Source of the DNA: Pseudochrobactrum kiredjianiae
Lineage (GTDB): Bacteria > Pseudomonadota > Alphaproteobacteria > Rhizobiales > Rhizobiaceae
DNA: 64,000 nt
Direction: 5' to 3'
NCBI RefSeq assembly: GCF_030362795.1
Contig: NZ_JAUCBM010000008.1
Coordinates: 1 to 64,000, forward strand
The translations under genes and the position numbers were made by a program. Below are positions 43,901-53,300 of the stretch, one piece after another. Below the pieces are notes generated by a model that ran no database searches, was not told the DNA's origin, and saw nothing but the letters and a program-made list of their open reading frames with translations. Each line of letters begins with the position of its first letter. Position 1 is the stretch's first letter.

Positions 43901-44228
43901 CGGATCAAGCTTACAGGGACGCATGGGACTTGCCGTTGAACGACAAAATTCATGGTATGCTTCAAATGGTATGATTGCCCGCAGTAATATCTATGGCGTC
44001 GGTAATCTGTATTATGAATTTTTAAACGGAACAAAGGTTGAAACTGCTGATGTTACGTTTGCTAATCGCAATCAAAGACTTTGGGGCGGAATAGGGGTTG
44101 GTGGCAGTTATAACTGGAATGGTGATAAATATGCCATTTATGGTGAGAGCTCAGTTAATACCAGTTTGAGCAGTTTCGGAGACAGCTACTCCTATAAAGG
44201 GAATGTTGGCTTCCGTATGAAATGGTAG
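40977..44228 (+). CDS. type Va autotransporter, 1083 residues
   Basis: This surface protein has an extended signal region (residues 1-44, with hydrophobic core LLTSAAIAIVVISSASV cut after VATA). A repetitive beta-helical passenger (about 45-720) is built on short units such as VGSGAGSRGEVNILAGG and VGESGEGALTIADGG. A linker (LYQAGVPVYEVYPQF) and a C-terminal 12-strand barrel of about 280 residues ending in FRMKW follow. Barrel and linker closely resemble those of the giant autotransporter at 50395-61818. The passenger contains a lone CMIC pair near residue 212. A likely role is adhesion or cell-cell contact, by analogy with Brucella monomeric autotransporters. No protease or lipase motif was seen. 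Confidence 0.9.
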   Translation: MATLMTRNQGAARYASVRDRVRLHLLTSAAIAIVVISSASVATANEWVGAVDNDFFKKENWDDLGGPQGAGSSVNNGHAVGVINLKTDSSSVIAEDIGAVANANASLKLQVLTNPDDIMNSFVLNFGPQLQVGANGGTGLLQISLNGSAMSNIYSESIEVGAGAGSVGTINLIGTGKNTSSGPNSSFKISNKYRDKTIDELINMPKDGQDCMICSSLYHFDGSGGIFIGKDQGSGTLNISNSAFNVSERSDFVIGEGAGSSGVVNVLAGGKLSDAGYGYENKNSMRIGNAGGRGTLNVAGLAGGSQGSSPVAIFSAGLQVGSGAGSRGEVNILAGGKAHSYLNTSLANGADKPDASAAEYSDYRTRIGADSGIGSLTVSGENSVWYQSGFVDGSLLKWNTNVTTSTGHLYVGESGEGALTIADGGVVRVGTASWSYDDDSYYTYRKLNDHVADGTVFVGEKAGGSGTINIGGKVGEAPTAAGRLMAKTLEFGEGSGLVRFNHTSSDYIFDEFDAKYRDGPSRLSKLEIKGKGVLEAAAGRTILQHDQLGFTGVLRPAGGILQVNSDISTAEAQVQLGGVLEGVGFVGNTKNAGIIAPGKTPDGAQGYLSSIGTLTVKGDYTGENGVLSLDTVLGGDASRTDRLVVTGDTSGQTTVIVKNIGGEGAQTANGIEVISVGGKSEGQFTLLGNYNFNGNQAVVGGAYAYQLYQGGLVNPADGNWYLRSELIPDKPLYQAGVPVYEVYPQFLLGLNGLSTLQQRVGRRYWNDDGNRVVAEGADVVGSPYAAPQEAGSVVDRNGVWGRIEGSYSKVKPQTSTSNANYNFDSFRMQAGIDGMLAEYETGKLIGGITAHYVHGSARIRATYENNTISATYGGGDISTDGYGFGGTLSWYGENGFYLDGQAQATWYDSDLSSRLAGTGLTNGNNGFGHAFSIEGGQRIAMDQNWTITPQGQLIYSHVSFDSFDDVFGAHVRLDRGSSLQGRMGLAVERQNSWYASNGMIARSNIYGVGNLYYEFLNGTKVETADVTFANRNQRLWGGIGVGGSYNWNGDKYAIYGESSVNTSLSSFGDSYSYKGNVGFRMKW

Positions 44229-44310
44229 TGCAGAGTGAGGTCAGAGGATTGGCTGGCCAGACATCGAGCAATTGGTTTTAGCGAAGTTGATGACAGTTGT
44301 CATAGAGAGT

Positions 44311-44374
44311 TCCAGCGAGTTTTGCATAACCCGCTGGAGCTCTAATTTCAGATACAGGTATTTAGGCATACCTG
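44311..44374. other. two stem-loops between convergent genes
   Basis: TCCAGCG...CGCTGGA (44311-44338) and CAGGTAT...ATACCTG (44355-44374) form consecutive hairpins between the autotransporter and the phytase-like gene. Neither has a strong T run. They probably act as a shared 3' end for both transcripts. Confidence 0.4.
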
Positions 44375-44389
44375 AAGCCGTGAGAAAAA

Positions 44390-45745
44390 TTACTTAGCAG
44401 CTAAGAAGTCTGCAACGTCCAGCAAGATAAACTCGTTATTCGCGGCTTCACCGATCTGACGCCCTGCTGAGAATGGCAGGTTGTTGTCGTTGGCGATCAG
44501 GATATGCTTATCGTCAACGCGCATTACATTTTCAATGGTAAAGAACGGGAAGGTGAATTTGCCTTTGAGGTCTCGTGCTGCTGCAGTCTTCAGGATTGCC
44601 TTATTGTCCGGATCCTGAATATCCATCAAATTGATATGCCCTATACGGTGAATATAGCCGTCTGCATCAATTTTAGCTGTATCAACCAAAACGATATTCT
44701 TCACTTTGGCCGGCAGCGGATAGCAGGCTGAAAGATCGTCTGTCTTACATTCAAGGCTCGGATCGCCTTCACCATTATCGCGCTCAATAACTAATGCGCG
44801 GGTGTCGTCAATGAAATTAAAATCACCGATAGCTGTAGCACCCTCTGCAAGACGGAAGCGATAGTTGTTGCCTGTCCACTCAGCTTTGCCGGTATCAAAA
44901 GTCATAACACGTAAGAAGTCGCCTTCCGGCTTACCGCTGTCGTCATAAAGCGGTTTTTCCAGCATCGCCCACAGCTGGTTGGTTTTTGGTTGCAGCGCCA
45001 TGCCTTCATAACCGCCCGAACGCTGAACACGATAATCCTTGCCGGCAACCGCTGGCACGACGATGCCGGGTGTATCGGGGCCTGCCAGTTGCTTGCCATC
45101 CAGCATGGTTGGATAAACGGCTTTCACGCGGCCATCGATACCCGCACGGATGATGTAAGGCCCGAATTCGTCACCGATCCAGATTTCGTCATTGAGATAC
45201 TGGATGCTTTCCGGATCAAAATCCGCGCCGGTCAGATAGCGGCTGTCAGTGCCTTCATAAGCAATACGGAAGGGTACTTTCTTGTCAGGATCGCTGAGAA
45301 ACACCGATTCCATACGCTCGACTTTACCGGTTTCGAAATCAGGCTTTAAGCGATGGAAAAACAGCAATGCGTCCGGGCTGTTGGCCTTCGTACCAAAACC
45401 GTTATCGGTCAGTGTAAAAACGCTGCCGTCGTCTGCGCGGTTCATCGCGAAGCCTGACAGGCCCTGCACCGGCTGGCCAATGAAAGGAAGCGAGATACCG
45501 GTGGTGTGACTGCCATAGGCTTTGCCAACATCACCCATGACACTCATTGGCTTGTCATTGCGTGCCTTGCCTGTGAACTTGCCGGAAACCCATGCATCGC
45601 GGGGTGCATCTGCAGGCGGCGTGATCAGTGTCAGAGCTGGCAGATAGGCGTGACCTGCCAGTTTAGCTGTAAATGTCTCTTCAGCCATTGCTGATGACGT
45701 CATAGCAATTGTGGCAATGGAAGCGAGAAGATGGCCAAGGCGCAT
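44390..45745 (-). CDS. secreted phytase-like esterase (PF13449 type)
   Basis: This 451-residue exported protein has a Sec signal (RLGHLLASIATIAMTSSAMA, cut before EETF) and the esterase-like-activity-of-phytase domain. Typical blocks are QGLSGFAMN, FTLTDNGFG, DFDPESIQYLNDEIWIGDEFGPYIIR, split here by its acidic centre, and YEGMALQP. Family members hydrolyse phosphate esters or related compounds, but substrates are mostly unproved. It starts at 45745 with AGAGGGA upstream and is divergent from the alkaline phosphatase, so both may serve phosphate scavenging in the periplasm. Confidence 0.85.
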   Translation of the reverse strand: MRLGHLLASIATIAMTSSAMAEETFTAKLAGHAYLPALTLITPPADAPRDAWVSGKFTGKARNDKPMSVMGDVGKAYGSHTTGISLPFIGQPVQGLSGFAMNRADDGSVFTLTDNGFGTKANSPDALLFFHRLKPDFETGKVERMESVFLSDPDKKVPFRIAYEGTDSRYLTGADFDPESIQYLNDEIWIGDEFGPYIIRAGIDGRVKAVYPTMLDGKQLAGPDTPGIVVPAVAGKDYRVQRSGGYEGMALQPKTNQLWAMLEKPLYDDSGKPEGDFLRVMTFDTGKAEWTGNNYRFRLAEGATAIGDFNFIDDTRALVIERDNGEGDPSLECKTDDLSACYPLPAKVKNIVLVDTAKIDADGYIHRIGHINLMDIQDPDNKAILKTAAARDLKGKFTFPFFTIENVMRVDDKHILIANDNNLPFSAGRQIGEAANNEFILLDVADFLAAK

Positions 45746-45900
45746 AAGGAATCCCTCTGGTTACAAGAATAAGCAGGCGGATTCATAAAGACGCTTTGTG
45801 ACGTATAATTATCATCCAAATAAAAATTAAATGACGGTTTTTACGCGTTTTATTGGGTTGCTAGGGCTGGGTAGCATCTTTTCATAAATGTGTCGGACAT

Positions 45901-45918
45901 CTGTTATATTAGTGTCAT
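45901..45918 (+). promoter_or_regulatory. Pho box (PhoB binding site)
   Basis: CTGTTAT-ATTA-GTGTCAT consists of two 7-base direct repeats with a 4-base spacer (11-base period). It closely fits the CTGTCAT-N4-CTGTCAT consensus and lies 51 bases before the alkaline phosphatase start. Induction by phosphate starvation is therefore likely. Confidence 0.7.
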
Positions 45919-45968
45919 CTGAGCTTCTTATTTGTGTATCGAGTGAACATACCGTAAGGAATTCTGAT

Positions 45969-47726
45969 ATGCACAAACTGCTTATTGCTCTTGCCTCGTC
46001 AACTATGCTGACGACTGCTGCTGGTGCTGCAACTGTCTATCCGATTGATCGGGCGACAATTCTTGTCAACTCACCATTCGATTTCAAGGTTGAGTTCGAT
46101 AAGGTCGTTAAGCCAGAGGACGTGAAGGTTAGCGTCAATGGCCAGAACTACGAGGCTGTGTTTGGCAGTAAGGCTGAATTCGTTGCTGAAGAAAAAGGTG
46201 CTGAAGACAAAGTGCTGGGCTCTGCCCTCATTTTGCGTGGCCTCAAAATCGATAAAGCCGGTGATTATAAGGTTGAAGTCTCTGCCGGTGACGAAACCAA
46301 ATCGGTCAACTGGGATGTCTATGCAACCGGTTCTGAAGCCAAAGCCAAGAATGTTATTTTCCTGATTGCTGATGGCCTGTCTGTTGCTCACCGCACCGGT
46401 GCGCGCATCATGTCCAAAGGCATGACCGAGGGTAAAGCCAATGGTCGTCTGAGCATGGATGATATTCCGCCGGTTGCGTTTATCGGCACCTCATCAACCC
46501 ATTCGATCGCGACGGATAGTGCCAATACGATGTCGGCTTATATGACTGGCCATAAATCGCGGGTGAATGCACTCGGCGTTTATGCAGATCGTACACCGGA
46601 CAGTCAGGACGATCCTAAAGTTGAAACCATTGCAGAAGCAATGCGCCGTGAAACGAAGAAATCAATCGGCATTGTTACGACTTCCGAACTTCAGGATGCC
46701 ACTCCAGCAGCATTGGTTGCACATACACGCAAGCGTTCTGACAAAGCCGATATTGTCGGCATGATTTATGATGTCAAACCTGACGTGCTTCTCGGTGGCG
46801 GCTCTGCTTACTTCCTCGCCAAAGATATTCCGGGTTCGAAGCGCAAAGACGACAAAGACTATATCCAGCTTTTCAAGGATGCAGGTTACGCGCTGGCGAC
46901 GAGCAAGGATGAACTTGCGGCTTCCAATACGTCTAATCAGGATAAATTGCTCGGCCTTTTCCACACCGGTAATCTTGATGTGACGCTTGACCGTGAGTTT
47001 CTCAAAAAAGGCACTGTCGACAAGTTCCCTAACCAGCCGGGTCTGGTAGACATGACCAGAACGGCTTTAGAAAAGCTTTCCAAAAATCCGGAAGGCTTTT
47101 TCCTGATGGTTGAAGGTGCGTCGGTTGACAAGATGAGCCATCCGCTTGATTGGGACCGTGCATTGATCGAAACTATCGAGTTCGACAAAGCTGTGGGTGT
47201 TGCCCGTGAGTTTGCCGCGAAAAACCCGGATACATTAATCATCGTGACCGGTGACCATACGCATGGTGTTTCAATTATCGGCACAGTTGATGATGAAAAA
47301 CCGGGCGATGATATGCGCGAAAAAGTCGGCACTTATGACAATGCCGGTTTCCCGAATTACGAGGATACCAATGGTGACGGTTATCCGGATCGCGTTGATG
47401 TCTCACGCCGCCTGTTCCTCTCGGCCAATAATGGTCCGGATCATTATGAAACTTTCCGTCCGAAAATGGATGGTGCTTTCGTACCGGCCGTCAAGAATGA
47501 GAAGGGCGAATATGTAGCCAACGAAGCGTACAAAGATGTACCGGGTGCGGTTTTCGTACAAGGTAACATCCCGCGCGAAGATGACACCGGCGTACACTCT
47601 GTGGATGATGTTGTTCTGCAGGCAACGGGCCCAGGTTCTGAAGGACTGCGCGGCTATATGGAACAGAGTGACGTTTACCGTGTGCTCGCTGACGTTCTCG
47701 CGCTTGGCAAGGCAAAGTCCGAGTAA
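45969..47726 (+). CDS. periplasmic alkaline phosphatase
   Basis: This alkaline phosphatase of 585 residues has a Sec signal (HKLLIALASSTMLTTAAGA). A small N-terminal beta domain (residues about 25-115) precedes the catalytic domain, which opens with NVIFLIADGLS (zinc Asp). The nucleophile block is ATDSANTMSAYMTG, and further ligands lie in VEGASVDKMSHPLDW and VTGDHTHG. The start at 45969 has AAGGA upstream and the signal begins there; the longer frame covers the Pho box and is rejected. It releases phosphate from organic esters using zinc and magnesium. A terminator follows it. Confidence 0.9.
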   Translation: MHKLLIALASSTMLTTAAGAATVYPIDRATILVNSPFDFKVEFDKVVKPEDVKVSVNGQNYEAVFGSKAEFVAEEKGAEDKVLGSALILRGLKIDKAGDYKVEVSAGDETKSVNWDVYATGSEAKAKNVIFLIADGLSVAHRTGARIMSKGMTEGKANGRLSMDDIPPVAFIGTSSTHSIATDSANTMSAYMTGHKSRVNALGVYADRTPDSQDDPKVETIAEAMRRETKKSIGIVTTSELQDATPAALVAHTRKRSDKADIVGMIYDVKPDVLLGGGSAYFLAKDIPGSKRKDDKDYIQLFKDAGYALATSKDELAASNTSNQDKLLGLFHTGNLDVTLDREFLKKGTVDKFPNQPGLVDMTRTALEKLSKNPEGFFLMVEGASVDKMSHPLDWDRALIETIEFDKAVGVAREFAAKNPDTLIIVTGDHTHGVSIIGTVDDEKPGDDMREKVGTYDNAGFPNYEDTNGDGYPDRVDVSRRLFLSANNGPDHYETFRPKMDGAFVPAVKNEKGEYVANEAYKDVPGAVFVQGNIPREDDTGVHSVDDVVLQATGPGSEGLRGYMEQSDVYRVLADVLALGKAKSE

Positions 47727-47744
47727 TTATCCACTTGAATAAGG

Positions 47745-47775
47745 GCAGGCGGCAAAACCGCCTGCTCGTCTTTTT
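47745..47775 (+). terminator. rho-independent terminator after the alkaline phosphatase gene
   Basis: GCAGGCGG and CCGCCTGC form an 8-bp perfect GC-rich stem with a five-base loop, followed by TCGTCTTTTT. The next gene starts 13 bases later, so it either has its own promoter inside or relies on read-through. Confidence 0.75.
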
Positions 47776-47788
47776 ACGGGAGTGCACG

Positions 47789-48250
47789 ATGCACACAGGA
47801 CAGTATTTCAATCGCAGGCAATTCATGCTTGGTGCATTGGCAACCGCCCCCTTGATGTGCATTGCAAACAGAGCATATGCCGCAGAACAGCTTGGTTTCG
47901 ATAATCTCTACAAGAGCTTTGGGGTTCTGGGTTTGGAGTTTTCCGATCAGGTTAAAAATGCTTCAGGTAAAGAAGTAGCAATCAGCGGATTTATGGCGCC
48001 ACCGCTCAAAGCTGAGGCCAATTTCTTCGTTCTGACCGAAATTCCTATGTCAATCTGTCCGTTCTGTTCGTCGGATTCTGATTGGCCGGATAATATCATG
48101 GTGGTTTATCTGGCTTCTAAACAGACATTTGTGCAGTTCAACGCGCCAATCCTGACGCGTGGTACACTTGAATATGGCTCATGGACTGATCCGGAAACCG
48201 GCTTTGTCAGTCAGCTGCGTCTGCGTGATGCTTCTTTTAAAATGGTCTGA
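47789..48250 (+). CDS. Tat-exported CPFC protein (DUF3299-like), metal-ABC partner
   Basis: This 153-residue protein has a twin-arginine signal (NRRQFMLGALATAPLMCIA, cut near AYA) and a compact domain. In that domain GKEVAISGFMAPPL and SICPFCSS stand out; the CPFC pair probably binds metal. The start at 47789 follows CGGGAG. Its arrangement with a LolD-like ATPase and FtsX-like permease (1-base and 4-base overlaps) resembles a Pseudomonas cluster expressed under zinc shortage. Metal handling is inferred. No Zur site was recognised, although little sequence lies between it and the phosphatase terminator. Confidence 0.72.
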   Translation: MHTGQYFNRRQFMLGALATAPLMCIANRAYAAEQLGFDNLYKSFGVLGLEFSDQVKNASGKEVAISGFMAPPLKAEANFFVLTEIPMSICPFCSSDSDWPDNIMVVYLASKQTFVQFNAPILTRGTLEYGSWTDPETGFVSQLRLRDASFKMV

Positions 48251-48960
48251 TGCGGATGCTTGTTAAATCCTCAGGTCTGGCGCTTGATATTCGTCAGTTG
48301 GAAGTGCGTTTTCCCGGACTGCAACTCCCTGTTTTATCTGTTAAAAAATTTAATCTTGCTGCCGGAGAGCATCTGGCAATTACCGGCGCATCAGGTTCGG
48401 GCAAAAGCACGCTCGTCAATGTGATAACCGGCCTTGAACCTGTGAAAACCGGCAAGGTGGTTTGGGGCGAGACAGAAATCAGCAGGCTTTCTTCTTTCAA
48501 ATGTGATGCGTTTCGTGCCCGTAATATCGGGCTGGTGATGCAGGATTTTCATTTGTTTCCCGGTCTGTCCGCTCTTGCCAATGTGCTATTGCCGCTTAAG
48601 CTTAATCGTGGCGTGAAAACTGCCGATCGTGAGCGCGCATTGAGCCTGCTTGAAACAGTTGGCATTAAGCGCCCTTCACAACATATAGAAACTCTGTCGC
48701 GCGGCGAGATGCAGCGCGTGGCTATTGCACGCGCCTTGCTTGCAAAGCCTGGTGTGATTGTTGCCGATGAGCCGACGGCAAGTCTTGATCAAAAAACCGG
48801 CGCAGATATTGCGGAGCTACTGGTGCGCCTTGCATCTGAAGAGAAAGCGACACTGGTTGTTGTCACGCATGATCCGCAGCTCATGCGCTATTTCCAACGC
48901 CGCATTCGCCTTGAAGGTGGGAAAATTGCCAGCGACAGCGCGGAAATGGAACTCTCATGA
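48250..48960 (+). CDS. ABC transporter ATP-binding protein (LolD/MacB type)
   Basis: This 236-residue cytoplasmic ATPase has Walker A GASGSGKSTLVNV, Q-loop MQDFHLFPG, signature LSRGEMQRVAIARA (LSRGE instead of LSGGQ), Walker B VIVADEPTASLD and switch VVTHDPQL. Its start overlaps the stop of the Tat protein gene by one base. With the FtsX-like permease it should form a mechanotransmission-type ABC complex, not a classical importer. Confidence 0.9.
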   Translation: MRMLVKSSGLALDIRQLEVRFPGLQLPVLSVKKFNLAAGEHLAITGASGSGKSTLVNVITGLEPVKTGKVVWGETEISRLSSFKCDAFRARNIGLVMQDFHLFPGLSALANVLLPLKLNRGVKTADRERALSLLETVGIKRPSQHIETLSRGEMQRVAIARALLAKPGVIVADEPTASLDQKTGADIAELLVRLASEEKATLVVVTHDPQLMRYFQRRIRLEGGKIASDSAEMELS

Positions 48961-50198
48961 TTGCATTTATTCTAGCCGATCTGCGCCGTTTTTGGGGCGG
49001 TGCAGTTGCTATTGTCGTGCTGCTGGCGCTGTCAGTGGCTTTAAGTTCGGTTGTTACTTTGCAGGAACGTGCCGTGCGGCTTGGTACGGCGCGTGCATCG
49101 GATAAATTCGATCTTGTGATCGGGGCGGCCGGTAGCGATACACAGCTCACACTTTCATCGGTTTTTTTGCAACCGTCGCCTTTACCGCTGATGTCCGGCG
49201 CGATGCTGGGCAAACTCGCCGATGATAGTCGCGTGGCTTTTGCTGCACCTATCGGTTTTGGTGACAGCGCGATGGGCTTTCCGATTGTTGGCACCACAAC
49301 GCAGCTAATTTCAGCGTTATCACCACAGCTTGCCGAGGGCGTATTATTTTCTCGTTTGGGCGAGGCGGTTATCGGCTCGGCTGTGGAATTGCCGATTGGT
49401 GGCAGGGTTAGTCCGATGCATGGGACGGTGGAAACCGGTGGTCATGCACATACAGAAGTCAGGTATCATATTGCGGGTAAAATGGCACCAACCGGTACGG
49501 CATGGGACCGCGCTATTCTGGTGCCAATTCGCACGGTCTGGCAGCTGCATGGCATGGAGGTGAACGAAGATCATGGGCATAAGGATCATGCCGGAACGCC
49601 GCACGCCCATGAGCACGAGATCGATATTAATGCCCCGCTTGATGAGGTTTTTGATGCAAATAGTCCTGGTGTTCCGGCTATCCTCGTGAAGCCTAGGACG
49701 ATTGCAGATGCCTATCGCTTGCGGCAGGAATATCGCTCTGAAAACACATTGGCGGTCTTTCCGGCAGAGGTTCTTACCAGACTTTATTCGACGCTCGGTG
49801 ATGCCCGTAGTCTCTTACTCGGGATAGCCGTTGGTACGCAGGCTATTGTGGTTCTCGCACTGTTACTTGTGGCTGTTATGCATATTGGTGCACGTAAACG
49901 CCAGATTGGTGCCTTGCGGGCATTTGGCGCTCCGGTTCGTTCCATTATGACTATTGTCTGGGGTGAGTTGTTCTTTCTGTTGCTGCTTGGGATTTTCTTC
50001 GGCCTCGCATTTGGTTACGCGGTAACGCATGTCATTACATCATGGCTCACGGCTACAACTGCGGTCAGAATGCCGGTTGAGTTCGCGATGAGCGACCTTT
50101 GGCTGGCTGTCGGTTTTGTTCTTGTTGCTGCTGTTGTTTCATTGGTTCCGGCACTGATGACATTGCGTATGAGTGCGGCATCCGCTTTGCAATCTTGA
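48957..50198 (+). CDS. FtsX-like ABC permease with His-rich periplasmic loop
   Basis: This 413-residue inner-membrane protein has one N-terminal helix (about residues 10-32), a large periplasmic domain and three C-terminal helices (from about 280), the MacB/FtsX architecture. The periplasmic part contains a histidine-rich stretch (GGHAHTEVRYH, about residues 160-172, and EDHGHKDHAGTPHAHEHE, about 202-219), a likely zinc or copper site. It overlaps the ATPase by ATGA. Together with the CPFC protein it suggests a metal-related envelope function. The nearby zinc-requiring phosphatase fits, but no causal link is shown. Confidence 0.87.
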   Translation: MIAFILADLRRFWGGAVAIVVLLALSVALSSVVTLQERAVRLGTARASDKFDLVIGAAGSDTQLTLSSVFLQPSPLPLMSGAMLGKLADDSRVAFAAPIGFGDSAMGFPIVGTTTQLISALSPQLAEGVLFSRLGEAVIGSAVELPIGGRVSPMHGTVETGGHAHTEVRYHIAGKMAPTGTAWDRAILVPIRTVWQLHGMEVNEDHGHKDHAGTPHAHEHEIDINAPLDEVFDANSPGVPAILVKPRTIADAYRLRQEYRSENTLAVFPAEVLTRLYSTLGDARSLLLGIAVGTQAIVVLALLLVAVMHIGARKRQIGALRAFGAPVRSIMTIVWGELFFLLLLGIFFGLAFGYAVTHVITSWLTATTAVRMPVEFAMSDLWLAVGFVLVAAVVSLVPALMTLRMSAASALQS

Positions 50199-50294
50199 AT
50201 GAAAAATACAATATTGTTTAAATTTTAATATAATTATTACAATTTCAAATATTTATAAATATAAATGAAAATTTTATTGATAGAATTGTTTGTG

Positions 50295-50323
50295 TTGACG
50301 TTATTTGTCGCCTGAATTATCAT
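50295..50323 (+). promoter_or_regulatory. sigma-70-type promoter for the giant autotransporter
   Basis: TTGACG (50295-50300) and TATCAT (50318-50323) are separated by exactly 17 bases within AT-rich DNA, about 70 bases before the putative start at 50395. The match to the housekeeping consensus is good. Confidence 0.55.
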
Positions 50324-50394
50324 TCAATTTATATGAATAATTCATTTTAAGTATATTTTATATTTATATTAATTTTTTATAATTAGGTGTAGGT

Positions 50395-53300
50395 TTGATA
50401 ATTTGCGCATATATTATTGTTTTCATCTTTTGCTTTGTTTTTTGTGTTTTTAATGTCGCAAAATTATTACGGCAAAAAGATGGTGCAGCTTACGCGCCAG
50501 CGTTCACAGCTTCTTATAAAGGAGCTGTGCTGTGTTTGTTTGTTGGTTCAGCTACGCCTGTTTTCTCAGCTGATTTATATTGGGACGCGAACGGCACATC
50601 CGTTGGAAGTGGCGGTACGGGTACATGGAACCTCACAGCGCTGACATGGAGCCCAAACAGTGATGGTGTCAGCGGCCCCTATAGAGCATGGAACAATACG
50701 GCGTTAGACAATACTATTTTCGCCGGCACTGCGGGGACGGTGACATTGGGGGCGGCGATCTCCGTTCATAATCTCACCTTCACAACAAACAACTATACAC
50801 TCAGCGGTAATACACTGACGCTTGCTGGCTCCCAGCCTGTAATTACAACCAATACCGGTATTACATCGACAATCAGCTCTGTTGTCGCAGGAACCGCAGG
50901 ATTTACTAAAGATGGTGCGGGAACACTTGTTCTGACGGGAACAAATAGTTTTACAGGTAATCTGCTACTCGTTGCGGGGTTGCTCTCTGTTAATACAGAT
51001 GCTGCGCTCGGAGCCGCAGGAAATCAGGTAATAACGTCAGGTGGTACAACACTGATTGCAACGGGGGCGCTGAATGCAAGCCGCATTATTAATTTAAGTG
51101 GTGGTGGTGTGACGGCTTTGAGTGGTGCAGGCGTTGGTTCTGCGCACTATACCGGTACGGGTGGTATAACGACTGGTGCCAATGTCCGGCTGAATAATGA
51201 TACCAATGATTTCACCGGATCTGCAGTTTTTGCGTTTAACGGGTCTGCTTATTTTACATCAGTCGGTGATATTGGGCAGGCCAGTTCGCTAGGAGCCGCA
51301 AATACTGTTGCAACGGCGACTATTCGTTTTACAGGACTCAATCAATATTCTGATGCTCTTTACTATGAGGGCACAGGCTCATCCAGCAACCGCAACTGGG
51401 AGTTTTCTACAAGTGGCGGAAGTCCCGCTACGCAGCTCGTTAACAATGGTAGCGGCTTATTAAGCTTAAGTGGCACGATGGCTGCAAATGGTTCCGGTAT
51501 GGTTTTCGGCGCAGCAAATGCTGACATGGAACTGTCGGGCGTGATTAGCAGTGTACGTGGCATCAATTTTCAGCTTGGCGCTGGGCGCTCAATAACATTG
51601 GGTAATTCAAATACTTATAGCGGTGGTACTATTTTCAGTGCAGGTACCGCTGCAACGCTCGGAACCAGAACCGTTAATATAGGATCCTTAACAAATACCG
51701 GCATTGCCAGCGCATTCGGAACAGGCACCAGCAGTGGCATCACACTTACGAATGGTATTACTATCAATTATACGGGAGCTGCTTCAAACAGTAACAGAAA
51801 CTGGACGATTAACGGAACGACCAGAGAGAGCAATATTTTTAATAATGGCACCGGTGCGCTGAATTTAAGCGGATCAGTGAGTTTGGCGCATACCCTGACA
51901 CTGGGCGGCAGTTTTGCAGGTGAAAATACGCTGTCCGGTATCATTTCCGGCACGGGTGCTCTCGGCAGCAGCGGGGCAGGTATCTGGACATTGACCGGCG
52001 CGAACACACGGACAGGGGCCGTTGTCGTTGATGGCGGAACCTTGCGTGCAGGCAGCGCCACCTCCTTCGGTACTGTTACGGGCATTACGGTCAATAGCGG
52101 CCTGCTTGACCTGAATAATTTTGATATCCTGACACCCAGTCTGACAGGAGCAGGCGGAGAAATTGCGCTCGGCACAGGTATAATGACTGTGAACGGCACG
52201 ACAACGACCAGCTATGCGGGTAAGCTTACAGGCACCGGCGGACTCATAAAAGCAGGGACAGGAACGCTGGCTCTGTCGGGTGCGAATACTTATACCGGTG
52301 ATACCACTGTACAGGGCGGGCAACTAAATTTGGTTTTCGCGACTTCCGGCACGCCTGTCAGTGACATTATCTCGGCATCTTCAACGCTGAATATGGACGT
52401 CGGAACGCTGAAAATCACAGGTGTGAATGGTGCCGCCAATATACAGAATTTTAACGGGCTGAATATTATTCAAGGCAGTAACCGGATTTCGGCAGTATCA
52501 GGCAATGGCGGCAGTGTAACGGTTAATTTCGGTGCCATACACCAGACTGGTGGGACGATTGATTTTGGGCTGCCAGTCAATGGCAGCTTCCTGACAACAA
52601 GTACAACACTAGGCGGTTGGGCGACTGTCAATGGCACGGATTATGCAAAAGTCGTTTCCGGCGTCATAACAGCCTTTACGAATAATGATTATGTGAAAAA
52701 AGATGATGCAGGAACGTGGCAAGGCGGAGATATTGTCTCTGATCAGGACGGGTTTTTCGGAACTGTAAATAACACAGTTCAAATTGGCGGATTACGCTAT
52801 ACTGTACCGAAAAACTCAACTGTCAGTGTTGCAACCGGTCAGATACTTGGAGTTGATGGCACTATTATTGTTGCGCCATCAGTCCTCAGTTTTAATCAGG
52901 TTATAACCGGGGGATCCATAACCGGTGTTGCTGGCGGCGGCGCACTCAGCATTCTGCAAAATAGTACCGGTAATTTTACGATTGCATCGCAGATTATCAA
53001 TAATAACGGGGTTACAGGTTTTACCAAGAGCGGAACGGGGCTGCTCACACTGACCAGTGCAAATACTTATACTGGCGCTACAACAGTGAATGGCGGTGTG
53101 CTTGCAATCAGCAGTGTTGCGAATGGTGGTGCTGCCAGTAATATTGGCGCATCCACAGCGGATGCTTCTAATCTTATTATCGGAAATGGCACGCTGCGCT
53201 ATACAGGCACAACCACGGTGTCGGACAGAGGCTTTACACTTGTCAATGCGGGTGTTTCGCGGATTATTGAAGTTACAAGCAGTATAGCCAATTTAACTTT

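Noticed and set aside
45888-45968. Upstream extension of the alkaline phosphatase frame
   Set aside because: It would translate the Pho box and precede a good ribosome site and a normal signal peptide that start at 45969.
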